Source of the DNA: Burkholderiales bacterium
GTDB taxonomy: Bacteria > Pseudomonadota > Gammaproteobacteria > Burkholderiales > UBA11063
Assembly (NCBI GenBank): GCA_026461645.1
Contig: JAPJMP010000088.1
Span: 1 to 8,678 of the forward strand
Length of the DNA: 8,678 bases
Reading direction: 5' to 3'
Below the pieces are notes generated by a model. The model did not search any database and had not been told where the DNA came from. It worked only from the letters and a program-made list of their open reading frames with translations. Below, piece after piece: positions 1 through 7,700 of this stretch (its first letter is position 1; each line of letters opens with the position of its first letter). The translations under genes and the position numbers were made by a program.

Positions 1-29
1 AAATTAAAGTTATTAGTAAAGAATTAGCA

Positions 30-1436
30 ATGTTAAATTTTTTTACGGCACTAGAAAATAAAGAAACAACTACATTATTATTTGATGGCTTATTTGGCCT
101 AGAAAAAGAGAGTATTCGGGTTGATCGTGAAGGAAATGTTGCACTATCAGACCATCCACATATTTTGGGTGATAAATCAATTAATCCTTATATTACAACA
201 GATTTTGCAGAAGCTCAAATTGAATTAATTACAAGACCTTTGCCATCAATTAGTGCAACGCTTGAATTTATTTCAGTATTACATGATATTGTGTCTATAT
301 GTTTGGGTAATGAATATTTATGGCCATACTCTATGCCACCCAAGTTGCCTGAAGAGATAAACACCATTAAGATTGCTAATTTTTCTGATATTACTACAAC
401 ACAGTACCGCGAATTTTTAGCTAAAAAATATGGAATAAAGAAACAACTAATATCAGGAGTGCACTTTAATTTCTCCTTTACGCATGAATTAATTATGCAT
501 CTTTATACTAGTAGTCAAAATCAATATTCATTTCTTGACTTTAAAAACGCAGTATATATGAAAGTTGCCCGCAATTATTTTAAATTATCATGGTTAGTTA
601 TTTATTTATTCGGTGCATCATCCGTAATTCATAAAAGCTATTTTAAGCAAACAGTTAAGCCAAATGACAATCTGGCTACAGAGGCTATTTTATGTACCGA
701 TGGCAGTTCTTTTAGAAATGGAGTAAATGGTTATCGCAATATTGATAATTTTTTTGTCTCATATAATTCATTACATGAATATATTGCGGACATTCAAAAT
801 GCGATTAATAATAAAAAAATTATTCAAGCACAAGAGTATTATTCTCAGGTGCGTTTAAAAACTAAAACCAAAAAAAATATTTTGCATAATTTAGCCACAA
901 CTGGAGTTGAATATATTGAAATTAGAACATTAGATATTAATCCTTATTTACCTGTAGGTGTGTGTCAGGAGCAATTAGAGTTTATTCATATTCTATTGGT
1001 TTATTGTTTACTACTTGCAGATTCTAATATGAGTAATACTGATTATTTTAATGCACAAAATAATCAAATTATTGCTGCCGATTCTTCTATCTTTGAACCG
1101 ATATACTTAATTAATGAACAAGGCAAAAAAGAAGACATTGTAAAAATGAGCAATGATGTCATAGATAAAATGTATGAACTTTTTGTTAAATTAGAGGTTC
1201 CAAAAGAGAAATTGATGCTAATCCAAAAAATCAAAAATAATTTAAATAATAAAAATAATTGTATTGCCAAAAAAATTATTCAAAACGTACAAATGCAAGG
1301 ATATAATAATTTCTTTCTAAATACGGCAAAAGCAAATAAGGATTCATCTTCTGCGCGATATCCTAATTTTCCGACAAATTCTGCTGTAAAGGGGAATCAA
1401 TTTTTTAATGAAGTTGTGGCAACATTGAAACTATAA
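30..1436 (+). CDS. gshA: Glutamate-cysteine ligase, GshF N-domain type, stand-alone (468 aa)
   Basis: Catalyses the ATP-dependent joining of L-glutamate and L-cysteine to gamma-glutamylcysteine, the first step of glutathione synthesis in the cytosol. Visible family motifs are GLEKESIRV (residues 23-31), TTDFAEAQIELIT (56-68), SGVHFNFS (142-149), FRNGVNGY (228-235) and EYIEIRTLDINPYLPVG (294-310). From memory, the wording is closer to the ligase half of bifunctional GshF (Pasteurella/streptococcal type) than to E. coli GshA, but the protein stops at 468 residues and has no C-terminal ATP-grasp (glutathione synthetase) domain. The ATG puts about 22 residues before GLEKES, as in relatives. The frame stays open upstream to the window edge, so a longer form is not excluded, and only a weak AAAGA lies upstream as a ribosome site. 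The gene is tail-to-tail with rnhA, 2 bases apart. The family call is firm; the GshF-like subtype is less so. Confidence 0.93.
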   Translation: MLNFFTALENKETTTLLFDGLFGLEKESIRVDREGNVALSDHPHILGDKSINPYITTDFAEAQIELITRPLPSISATLEFISVLHDIVSICLGNEYLWPYSMPPKLPEEINTIKIANFSDITTTQYREFLAKKYGIKKQLISGVHFNFSFTHELIMHLYTSSQNQYSFLDFKNAVYMKVARNYFKLSWLVIYLFGASSVIHKSYFKQTVKPNDNLATEAILCTDGSSFRNGVNGYRNIDNFFVSYNSLHEYIADIQNAINNKKIIQAQEYYSQVRLKTKTKKNILHNLATTGVEYIEIRTLDINPYLPVGVCQEQLEFIHILLVYCLLLADSNMSNTDYFNAQNNQIIAADSSIFEPIYLINEQGKKEDIVKMSNDVIDKMYELFVKLEVPKEKLMLIQKIKNNLNNKNNCIAKKIIQNVQMQGYNNFFLNTAKANKDSSSARYPNFPTNSAVKGNQFFNEVVATLKL

Positions 1437-1438
1437 TT

Positions 1439-1867
1439 TTAAGCCATGAATTGTGCAATAGCTAAATTAGCTAGAGCATCTGCTTGCTCATTCATTAAAT
1501 CGCCATTGTGCCCTCTAACCCAATGCCAATTTATTTGATGCTTGCTAGCTTCATGATCTAAGGCTTGCCAGAGATCTACATTTTTTACTTTAGCCCAATT
1601 TTTTACTTTCCAATTTATGATCCACTGAGTTATACCTTTTTGCACATATTGTGAATCAGTGAAAATGTCTATATGACATGGACGTTTTAAACTTTTAAGA
1701 GCTTCAATTACTGCAGTTAATTCCATACGATTGTTAGTTGTATTTGCTTCTGTCCCAGATATTTTTTTTATTTTATCTTGATATTTTAATATTGCTCCAT
1801 AGCCACCTATTCCAGGGTTGCCTTTGCATGCCCCATCAGTATATATAATTACTTTACTTTGATTCAT
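1439..1867 (-). CDS. rnhA: Ribonuclease HI
   Basis: Cuts the RNA strand of RNA-DNA hybrids in the cytosol, removing primers and R-loops. The 142-residue protein shows the complete RNase H fold signature: [11 protein letters not shown] at 9-19, [13 protein letters not shown] at 45-57, FTDSQYV at 69-75 and VRGHNG at 117-122. The predicted catalytic residues are D11, E49, D71 and D130, with H120 in the mobile loop, matching E. coli D10/E48/D70/D134/H124. About five residues are missing relative to E. coli in the stretch after the basic handle (after W91), so the later numbers shift. The ATG lies inside the 3' end of the upstream methyltransferase gene (14-base overlap), which suggests translational coupling. 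A weak GAAG sits about nine bases upstream of the start. The methyltransferase-rnhA order is the gammaproteobacterial yafS-rnhA arrangement; in E. coli dnaQ is the next neighbour, but here gshA takes that side. Confidence 0.97.
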   Translation of the reverse strand: MNQSKVIIYTDGACKGNPGIGGYGAILKYQDKIKKISGTEANTTNNRMELTAVIEALKSLKRPCHIDIFTDSQYVQKGITQWIINWKVKNWAKVKNVDLWQALDHEASKHQINWHWVRGHNGDLMNEQADALANLAIAQFMA

Positions 1868-2573
1868 TTGTTTGATCTTCGATAAAACATTTCAGATTGC
1901 CTAAATTGGGAGAAAAATTTTGTGGATAAATGTCAATTACCTTACCTATTATATTGGGGGTAATAATTTCTTTGATTGCAATTATGCCAAAACTATTCGA
2001 CAAAGTAGGTAACCAGCGATCACCAATTTTATCTAACCAAAAGAGATTAGTTAAAGTTTTGGGGTTAGTAAGTACTGGTCTATAACTAAAAAACTTTCCG
2101 CCAACTATTCTAAAATTTAGCGCTTCTAATTGATTTTTTAATTTATTTAAATTAATAAATTTATTTGCATCAACAATAAAGTTGGATTTAAAAAATTTAA
2201 AAATAAAGTGACTATTGAAGCTTGATAAAATTATTTTACCATCAGGGATTAGTACGCGATAACATTCTTGTAGAAAATGGTGGTAGTTGGGAATAAATTC
2301 TAAGGAGTGAGGACAAACAATTAAATCGATACTATTTGAAGCAAAGGGCAAAAAGCGAAAATCACATTTAATATCAACGGGTAAAGTATAATGATTAGTA
2401 ATTTTATTACCTTGCAAAAAATTTATTTGCGATAAACCTATCTGTAAAGAATAGTATCCAAATATATTTTGGACGCTATTATGGTAAAATAACCTTTCAT
2501 TAGTTAAAGTATATCTGCCATAAGCAGTATGCAAAAACCAATGTTGTAGGTGATCTAAATTTTTCATAAACAT
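1854..2573 (-). CDS. YafS-like class I SAM methyltransferase-fold protein
   Basis: A Methyltransf_11-like protein of about 239 residues; the substrate is unknown. Numbered from the chosen start, [20 protein letters not shown] (75-94) covers motif II/III and the post-II strand, and [17 protein letters not shown] (104-120) is the usual helix-turn-strand with the PDG turn. The glycine-rich SAM loop (E/D-x-G-x-G) is not recognisable: its expected place reads [11 protein letters not shown] (42-52). E. coli YafS, as I remember it, is similarly weak there, so this may be a subfamily trait. The later [16 protein letters not shown] (151-166) also resembles YafS. The frame extends to a TTG at 2585, but ATG at 2573 or 2567 is more likely. 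None has a clear ribosome site, and the choice is open. The gene is head-to-head with gloB, 21 bases apart, and overlaps rnhA by 14 bases, so the two are probably cotranscribed. Confidence 0.85.
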   Translation of the reverse strand: MFMKNLDHLQHWFLHTAYGRYTLTNERLFYHNSVQNIFGYYSLQIGLSQINFLQGNKITNHYTLPVDIKCDFRFLPFASNSIDLIVCPHSLEFIPNYHHFLQECYRVLIPDGKIILSSFNSHFIFKFFKSNFIVDANKFINLNKLKNQLEALNFRIVGGKFFSYRPVLTNPKTLTNLFWLDKIGDRWLPTLSNSFGIIAIKEIITPNIIGKVIDIYPQNFSPNLGNLKCFIEDQTNESK

Positions 2574-2583
2574 AATAAGAAAC

Positions 2584-2588
2584 AAAGG
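2584..2588 (+). promoter_or_regulatory. Ribosome binding site of gloB
   Basis: AAAGG, six bases upstream of the gloB ATG at 2595. It lies in the very short divergent gap, next to the possible TTG start of the minus-strand methyltransferase. It supports the gloB start. Confidence 0.6.
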
Positions 2589-2594
2589 TTATAA

Positions 2595-3368
2595 ATGAGT
2601 ACTAGTAAATTCATAATTGGCTGTATCAAATCTTTTGTAGATAATTATATCTGGTATGTTCAATACGAAAATCAAATTATACTAATAGACCCAGGACAAT
2701 CAGTTAATGTTATAAATTATATCACAAAAAACAACTTAAATTTGGTTGCAATATTGTTAACCCACGATCACAATGATCATGTTGGTGGTGTTGATGATAT
2801 ATTAAATCTGTTTCCTGCTCCAGTATATGGTAATTGTGCAAAAAGCACCATTATGGTTAATAATAATCAAAAGTTAAAACTATTTAAGCAAGTTGATACT
2901 ACAGTACTATATATTCCAGGTCATACCAATAATAGTATTTGTTTTTTACTTAATATTAATCAACAATATCATCTATTTAGCGGTGACACTTTATTTGCTA
3001 TGGGGTGTGGTCGAGTATTTACTAATGATTATATGGCGATGTTTAACTCTTTGAATTTAATAATGAATTTGCCGGCAACAACTATTATTTATCCAGCGCA
3101 TGAATATACTATGGCAAATATTGAATTTGCCAAATATATTGAACCTAATAATAATTTAATTTATGAGCGTGAAGTGCACGAACAAAATAAATTAAAATTA
3201 CAACAAATCACTTTACCGATAATTTTACAAGAGGAAGTCAAAACTAATCAATTTTTAAGGTTTAATGATGCAGAACTAGCTAAGGCTTTATCAAACAAAT
3301 TAAACAAAAACGTTGAAAAGGGCTTTGACTGCTTCTATAATTTACGGCAGTTAAAAGATAATTATTAA
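2595..3368 (+). CDS. gloB: Hydroxyacylglutathione hydrolase (glyoxalase II)
   Basis: Hydrolyses S-D-lactoylglutathione to D-lactate and glutathione, the second step of methylglyoxal detoxification in the cytosol. The 257-residue protein is a metallo-beta-lactamase fold with the full set of binuclear metal ligands: THDHNDH at 56-62 (H57, H59, D61, H62), H110 in IPGHTNNS, D131 in FSGDTLF and H169 in YPAHEYT. The C-terminal glyoxalase II domain is present, with LPIILQEEVKTNQFLRF (207-223) matching the family's P-x-TL-x-EE-x4-NPFLR stretch, although the proline-phenylalanine is replaced by QF. Length is typical of the family. The start is supported by AAAGG six bases upstream. It is the first gene of a tightly packed plus-strand run and sits beside a YafS-like gene, as in E. 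coli. Its glutathione product links it to the gshA gene on the far side of rnhA. Confidence 0.96.
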   Translation: MSTSKFIIGCIKSFVDNYIWYVQYENQIILIDPGQSVNVINYITKNNLNLVAILLTHDHNDHVGGVDDILNLFPAPVYGNCAKSTIMVNNNQKLKLFKQVDTTVLYIPGHTNNSICFLLNINQQYHLFSGDTLFAMGCGRVFTNDYMAMFNSLNLIMNLPATTIIYPAHEYTMANIEFAKYIEPNNNLIYEREVHEQNKLKLQQITLPIILQEEVKTNQFLRFNDAELAKALSNKLNKNVEKGFDCFYNLRQLKDNY

Positions 3369-3383
3369 GAAAGCAATTATCAA

Positions 3384-4181
3384 ATGATGGTTTATTTTAG
3401 TTTACATCAGGATTGGTTTATAACTTTTTTATTTCTCGCAGGAGTTTTAGCAGGATTTGTAGATGCTGTAGCCGGCGGTGGAGGGTTAATTAGTATTCCA
3501 TCGTTATTGTTAACCGGTTTGCCAATTAGCACGGTGCTGGGCACCAATAAATTTCAAAGTGCAGTGGGAACAACTTTTGCAGTAATTAAATATTATAGAA
3601 GTGATTTAATTAAATTTTCGACAGTATATAGAGGCCTAATAATGGGGTTTACTGGGGCACTATTAGGTGCATATTTGGCCAATCATATTTCTAATAAATT
3701 TATGTTATACATTATTCCTTTTTTGATGTTATTTGTTTTCATTTTTAATTTAATAAATAGTAAATTAGGAATACACCCCGGTAAGAATAAAATGAATGAA
3801 GTATTGTTTTTCATGATTTTTGGTTTTATTATGGGGTTTTATGATGCATTTTTCGGTCCAGGAACAGGTAATATTTGGATTATGTTAATAGTTTTCTTTT
3901 TAGGATATACTTTTTTACAGGCATCAGGATATGCTAAAATTTTAAATTTAAAAAGCAATTTATTTTCCTTAGCAGTTTTTGCATACTATGGTCATATTAA
4001 TTTAAAATTTGCTTTTATCATGGCATTAGGTCAAATGATAGGTGGCCATACTGGAGCTAGAACTGTTGTGATGAATGGTTCAAAATTTGTGCGCCCTTTT
4101 TTCCTGGTGGTGGTTTTTATCAATGTTATTTTAACATTTTATGTGCTAATTTTTAATAATAATTCAAGGCTATTAAGCTAA
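3384..4181 (+). CDS. yfcA: TSUP (TauE/SafE, DUF81) family membrane permease, YfcA-like
   Basis: A polytopic inner-membrane protein of 265 residues from the TauE/SafE family, whose studied members export sulfite or organosulfur anions; the substrate here cannot be read from sequence. The two family half-repeats are clear: AGFVDAVAGGGGLISIP (23-39) opens the first, and GFYDAFFGPGTGNIW (151-165) the second. Hydrophobic segments suggest about seven or eight membrane helices, near residues 12-29, 35-50, 82-99, 107-126, 139-158, 163-180, 190-207 and 238-257. LGTNKFQSAVGT (52-63) and AKILNLKSN (184-192) are the matching TNK and AK-LN positions of each half. The wording resembles E. coli YfcA. Two ATG codons stand in tandem (3384 and 3387), with a weak AAGAAAG about ten bases upstream, so the start is uncertain by one codon. 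It follows gloB by 15 bases and precedes dnaB by 28, in the same direction. Confidence 0.9.
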   Translation: MMVYFSLHQDWFITFLFLAGVLAGFVDAVAGGGGLISIPSLLLTGLPISTVLGTNKFQSAVGTTFAVIKYYRSDLIKFSTVYRGLIMGFTGALLGAYLANHISNKFMLYIIPFLMLFVFIFNLINSKLGIHPGKNKMNEVLFFMIFGFIMGFYDAFFGPGTGNIWIMLIVFFLGYTFLQASGYAKILNLKSNLFSLAVFAYYGHINLKFAFIMALGQMIGGHTGARTVVMNGSKFVRPFFLVVVFINVILTFYVLIFNNNSRLLS

Positions 4182-4209
4182 TATTTAGAAGAAAGAGAAA
4201 TACCTTATA

Positions 4210-5586
4210 ATGACTGCAATTAATGAAGTTTCTATTTTAAAAGTACCACCACATTCTATTGAAGCAGAGCAAATGATTTTAGGTGGAATTTTAGTAGAAG
4301 AAGACTCTTTTTCTGATATTGCCATGCTTTTGCATGAAAATCACTTTTATCGCAAAGAGCATCAAACTATTTTTCATCATATTGTTAGGCTTAAAAGTTT
4401 TAATAAAAATGTAGATGCTATAACTGTGGCTGATTCATTAAAACAAGCAAATGAATTGGATTTCGTTGGCGGTTATGATTATTTGAATAACTTAGTTGAT
4501 GCAACTGCTAGTTCAAGTAATATTAAAAGTTATGCTGAAATTGTGCGTGAACGCTTTATTTTACGAGAATTAATTAAAGCCGGCAATGACATTGCGGAAC
4601 ATGCATATTTACCCAATGGACAAGATGTGGATATTATTTTAGATGCATCGGAACAAAGAATCTTTCAAATTAAGGACTTAAATTCAAATAATAAACAATT
4701 TGCTGATTTAAAATCATTATTAGATAAAGTTGTCGAACGTACAATTCTAATGTCGCAACGAACTGATAAAAATGCAGTTACTGGTATTGCAACTCATTAT
4801 TTGCAACTAGATAATTTAACTTCAGGCTTACAGCGAGGTGAGTTGATAATTGTTGCTGGCCGTCCTGGAATGGGAAAGACATCATTTGCACTTAATATAG
4901 CTGAAAATATATCATTAAAAAACAAATTGCCGGTAGCAATTTTCTCTTTGGAAATGACAGGTGAGCAATTAGCACAACGGTTACTATCTTCGGTAGCATT
5001 AGTTGATCAAAGCTCAATTAAGCGAGGAGATCTAAGTCATGATGAAATGGATAAACTATTTTTAGCCATGAATGAGTTAAGAGTTGCTCCGATTCATATT
5101 GCAGAGACTCCAGGAATCAATATCATTGATTTAAGAGCTAGAGTTAGGCGCTTAAAAAATCAAATTGGAGACTTAGGTCTAATTGTTATTGATTACGTGC
5201 AAATTATGTCTGGTCTAAAAGATTCGAGAAATTCAAATAGAGCACAGGAAATTGCTGATATTTCTAGATCACTAAAAGCGCTAGCATTAGAAATAAATGT
5301 ACCGATAATTTTATTATCACAACTTAATCGCGAAGTTGAAAGTAGGCAAGATAAAAGGCCCAATATTGCTGACTTGAGAGAATCTGGGGCTTTGGAGCAA
5401 GATGCAGATATTATTTTATTGCTTTATCGCGATAATTATTATGATAAAGATTCAAAAAAAGGCAATATTAGTGAAATTAATATTGCTAAAAACAGAAGTG
5501 GTTCAACCGGTGTAATTGAGTTAGCCTTTTTAGCTAAATGTACCAAATTTGAAAATCCATATATTGATTATTCGCAGACAGACTAA
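4210..5586 (+). CDS. dnaB: Replicative DNA helicase DnaB
   Basis: Hexameric 5'-3' helicase that unwinds the chromosome at the fork and binds primase DnaG. The 458-residue protein has the N-terminal DnaB domain (about 10-115, with PPHSIEAEQMILGGIL at 13-28), a linker helix, and the RecA-like C-terminal ATPase domain (about 190-450). Visible motifs are Walker A GRPGMGKT (217-224), the SLEMT motif with putative catalytic E247, Walker B LIVIDYVQIM (324-333, D328), SQLNREVESRQDKRP (370-384), and LRESGALEQDADIILLLYRD (389-408). R429 in AKNRSGSTG aligns with the arginine finger R442 of E. coli. Length is normal and no intein interrupts the usual insertion sites. The ribosome site is a loose purine run (GAAAGAG, about 12 bases upstream). 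The stop is two bases before the nth start. Its placement among gloB, yfcA, nth and the protease differs from the rplI- or alr-linked dnaB context I know from enterics. Confidence 0.98.
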   Translation: MTAINEVSILKVPPHSIEAEQMILGGILVEEDSFSDIAMLLHENHFYRKEHQTIFHHIVRLKSFNKNVDAITVADSLKQANELDFVGGYDYLNNLVDATASSSNIKSYAEIVRERFILRELIKAGNDIAEHAYLPNGQDVDIILDASEQRIFQIKDLNSNNKQFADLKSLLDKVVERTILMSQRTDKNAVTGIATHYLQLDNLTSGLQRGELIIVAGRPGMGKTSFALNIAENISLKNKLPVAIFSLEMTGEQLAQRLLSSVALVDQSSIKRGDLSHDEMDKLFLAMNELRVAPIHIAETPGINIIDLRARVRRLKNQIGDLGLIVIDYVQIMSGLKDSRNSNRAQEIADISRSLKALALEINVPIILLSQLNREVESRQDKRPNIADLRESGALEQDADIILLLYRDNYYDKDSKKGNISEINIAKNRSGSTGVIELAFLAKCTKFENPYIDYSQTD

Positions 5587-5588
5587 AG

Positions 5589-6242
5589 ATGAAACGTGAT
5601 TGGCAATATAAAGTTATTAAAATTTTTGAGGTTTTTAAATTAAATAATGAAAAACCTACAACTGAACTTAAATATAGTTCAAATTTTGAATTATTAATTG
5701 CAGTTGTTCTATCTGCTCAAGCAACAGATGTTAGTGTAAATAAAATTACTCAAAAGCTGTTTAAAATTGCAAATACGCCGCAACAAATTGTTGAATTAGG
5801 GCAAAATGAATTAGAGCAAAATATTAAAAGTATTGGGTTATATAAGACTAAAGCAAAAAACATTTTGCAATTATGTGAAATTTTGATTAATAGTTATAAT
5901 CAAGTTGTTCCAGATACATTTGATGCCTTAATTAAATTACCGGGAGTTGGTAGAAAAACCGCTAATGTAATTTTAAATACTTTATTTCAGCAGCCAACAA
6001 TAGCAGTAGATACACATATTTTTAGAGTTAGTAATCGTATTGGCTTAGCTACAGGTAAAACACCATTGATTGTTGAAACAAAACTTGGTAAAATAATTCC
6101 TTTGCAGTATAAATATGATGCACATCATTGGTTAATATTGCATGGAAGATATATATGCAAAGCAAGAAAACCTTTATGTGAAAATTGTTTAATAACAAAA
6201 TATTGTGATTTTTATACTAATTTAAGTTTGAATAATAAATAA
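5589..6242 (+). CDS. nth: Endonuclease III (DNA glycosylase/AP lyase)
   Basis: Removes oxidised pyrimidines from DNA and nicks the abasic site by beta-elimination; a base-excision repair enzyme acting on the chromosome. At 217 residues it has the family's usual length. The helix-hairpin-helix is LPGVGRKTANVIL (117-129), with the Schiff-base lysine K123. The catalytic aspartate is D141 in AVDTHIFRVSNRI (139-151). The C-terminal [4Fe-4S] loop is intact: C190, C197, C200 and C206 (C-x6-C-x2-C-x5-C). All these positions equal the E. coli enzyme (K120, D138, C187/194/197/203) plus three. The ATG is two bases after the dnaB stop and has no separate ribosome site, so translation probably depends on coupling to dnaB. 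The pairing of a repair glycosylase with the replicative helicase is positional only; no functional link follows from it. Confidence 0.98.
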   Translation: MKRDWQYKVIKIFEVFKLNNEKPTTELKYSSNFELLIAVVLSAQATDVSVNKITQKLFKIANTPQQIVELGQNELEQNIKSIGLYKTKAKNILQLCEILINSYNQVVPDTFDALIKLPGVGRKTANVILNTLFQQPTIAVDTHIFRVSNRIGLATGKTPLIVETKLGKIIPLQYKYDAHHWLILHGRYICKARKPLCENCLITKYCDFYTNLSLNNK

Positions 6243-6254
6243 TTTTTATAGTTT

Positions 6255-6260
6255 GGAGGA
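6255..6260 (+). promoter_or_regulatory. Strong Shine-Dalgarno site that fixes the protease start at GTG 6268
   Basis: GGAGGA followed seven bases later by GTG is the best ribosome site in the window. An in-frame TTG at 6253 overlaps this motif and would make a longer protein, but using it as start would place the Shine-Dalgarno inside the coding region. The GTG start also yields a proper signal peptide beginning MNKKLF. Confidence 0.85.
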
Positions 6261-6267
6261 GAACAAA

Positions 6268-7695
6268 GTGAATAAAAAGCTATTTGTATTAATTCTATCT
6301 ACTTCTTTAGGCATGATTGGCTGTAATCAAGCTTTTGCAGACACAGACAACACTCAATCAGCTATTACAACTGAAGCTCAGTTACCTAATTTTACTAAAC
6401 TAGTTAAGCAGGTTGGAAATACAGTAGTTAATATAACTTCTGATTTAAAGGTTAGTACTAATCAAAATAATTTTCCATTTCCGATTCCAGCAGATCCAAA
6501 TGATCCATTTTATCAATTATTTAAACATGCTTTTCCAAATCAAAACCCGCAAAATAATCAACAAGTTAGAAGGGCATTTGGCTCTGGATTTATTATTAGT
6601 TCTGATGGTTATATCTTAACTAATGCCCATGTGATTAATGGTGCCAAAAAAATTATCGTAAGAACTACGGATAAACAAGAGTTGGAAGCTAAACTAATTG
6701 GGCTTGACACTAAAACCGATGTGGCATTACTTAAGGTTAATGGCAAAAATTTACATTCAGTTATTATTGGCGATTCTAATAAATTAGAAGCAGGACAATG
6801 GGTTGCAGCTATTGGAGCTCCTTTTGGTTTTGATAATACAGTAACCCAGGGTATTGTTTCAGCGATAAATCGCAACTTACCTACTGATAACTATATTCCA
6901 TTTATTCAAACTGATGTACCAATTAATCCAGGTAATTCTGGTGGGCCTTTGTTTAATTTAAAAGGTGAAGTAGTTGGTATTAATTCGCAAATTTATAGCA
7001 AAAATGGTGGTTATATGGGACTAAGTTTTTCCATACCTATTGATATTGCTATAAATATCGCTGATCAATTGAAAGCGCATGGTTCAGTAGAGCATGGATT
7101 ATTAGGAATTCAAGTTCAAGATGTTACTCAACAAATTGCGCAATCATTTGGGCTGTCATCGCAGAACGGAGCTTTAGTTGCATATGTAGCTAAAGATAGT
7201 GCTGCAGCTATGGCGGGAATTAAACCTGGAGATGTCATTTTGAGTGCAAATGGAACTGAGTTAAATGATGCAAATAAATTACCAATAATAGTTGGTAATA
7301 TGAAGCCAGGGGATAGGATTGATTTGCTTATTAATAGAAATGGTAAACAACTCAATATAGTAGCAACTCTAGGCGGTGGGGCAAGTAAAGTTAGTAATGC
7401 CTCTGCACCAACAAAAACAAATGCGCTTAAAATAAATAATTATGGCATTGAGGTAAGAAACTTATCTTCTGAACAATTAAATCAACTAGGAATAAAGGGC
7501 GGAGTAATTATTTCTAATGTAACAGGAATAGCACAATTATCAGGCTTATTACCAGATGATATTATTGTTTCAGTAAATAATATTCAGGTAAATAATGTAC
7601 AACAATTAAAAACATTAATTGGTAATAAACCTACAATCGCATTATTAATTATTCGTGGCGATGCACAAATGTTTATTACGTTAACTACTCGTTAA
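6268..7695 (+). CDS. degQ: DegQ/HtrA-family periplasmic serine protease with two PDZ domains
   Basis: Envelope quality-control protease/chaperone that degrades or refolds damaged periplasmic proteins. The 475-residue product starts with an export signal (MNKKLFVLILSTSLG...). The trypsin-like domain (about 45-265) holds the catalytic triad H121 (LTNAHV), D151 (TDVALLK) and S224 (GNSGGP). A first PDZ domain spans about 275-370 (LLGIQVQDV and AGIKPGDVIL). A second, shorter PDZ at about 390-475 contains SGLLPDDIIVSVN. The proline/asparagine-rich stretch at 66-101 corresponds to the family's LA loop region. GTG is chosen as start because of the GGAGGA site. The signal region has two possible processing sites: after A24 (AFA, signal peptidase I), or before C19 (MIGC, lipobox-like). 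C19 is the only cysteine in the protein. It follows nth by 25 bases and is the last gene of the plus-strand run. degP, degQ and mucD are not separable here; DegQ-like is the best fit by length. Confidence 0.93.
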   Translation: MNKKLFVLILSTSLGMIGCNQAFADTDNTQSAITTEAQLPNFTKLVKQVGNTVVNITSDLKVSTNQNNFPFPIPADPNDPFYQLFKHAFPNQNPQNNQQVRRAFGSGFIISSDGYILTNAHVINGAKKIIVRTTDKQELEAKLIGLDTKTDVALLKVNGKNLHSVIIGDSNKLEAGQWVAAIGAPFGFDNTVTQGIVSAINRNLPTDNYIPFIQTDVPINPGNSGGPLFNLKGEVVGINSQIYSKNGGYMGLSFSIPIDIAINIADQLKAHGSVEHGLLGIQVQDVTQQIAQSFGLSSQNGALVAYVAKDSAAAMAGIKPGDVILSANGTELNDANKLPIIVGNMKPGDRIDLLINRNGKQLNIVATLGGGASKVSNASAPTKTNALKINNYGIEVRNLSSEQLNQLGIKGGVIISNVTGIAQLSGLLPDDIIVSVNNIQVNNVQQLKTLIGNKPTIALLIIRGDAQMFITLTTR

Positions 7696-7700
7696 GGTAT

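Noticed and set aside
1064..1270. Minus-strand open frame of 68 codons inside gshA
   Set aside because: It lies fully antisense to a well-supported gene and has no family motif; it reflects the AT-rich composition of the opposite strand.
2574..2585. TTG at 2585 as start of the methyltransferase
   Set aside because: It adds four hydrophobic residues, has no ribosome site, and two ATG codons follow at 2573 and 2567.
4210..5586. Intein or insertion in dnaB
   Set aside because: Walker A, Walker B and the later helicase motifs are uninterrupted, and the length is normal.
6228..6252. TTGAAT and TATAGT as a promoter for the protease gene
   Set aside because: The spacer is only 13 bases, and the transcript would start in or after the Shine-Dalgarno site, which the gene clearly uses.
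6609..6875. Minus-strand open frame of 88 codons inside the protease gene
   Set aside because: It is antisense to the catalytic domain, with no recognisable domain.
7128..7355. Minus-strand open frame of 75 codons inside the protease gene
   Set aside because: It is antisense to the first PDZ domain; no independent support.
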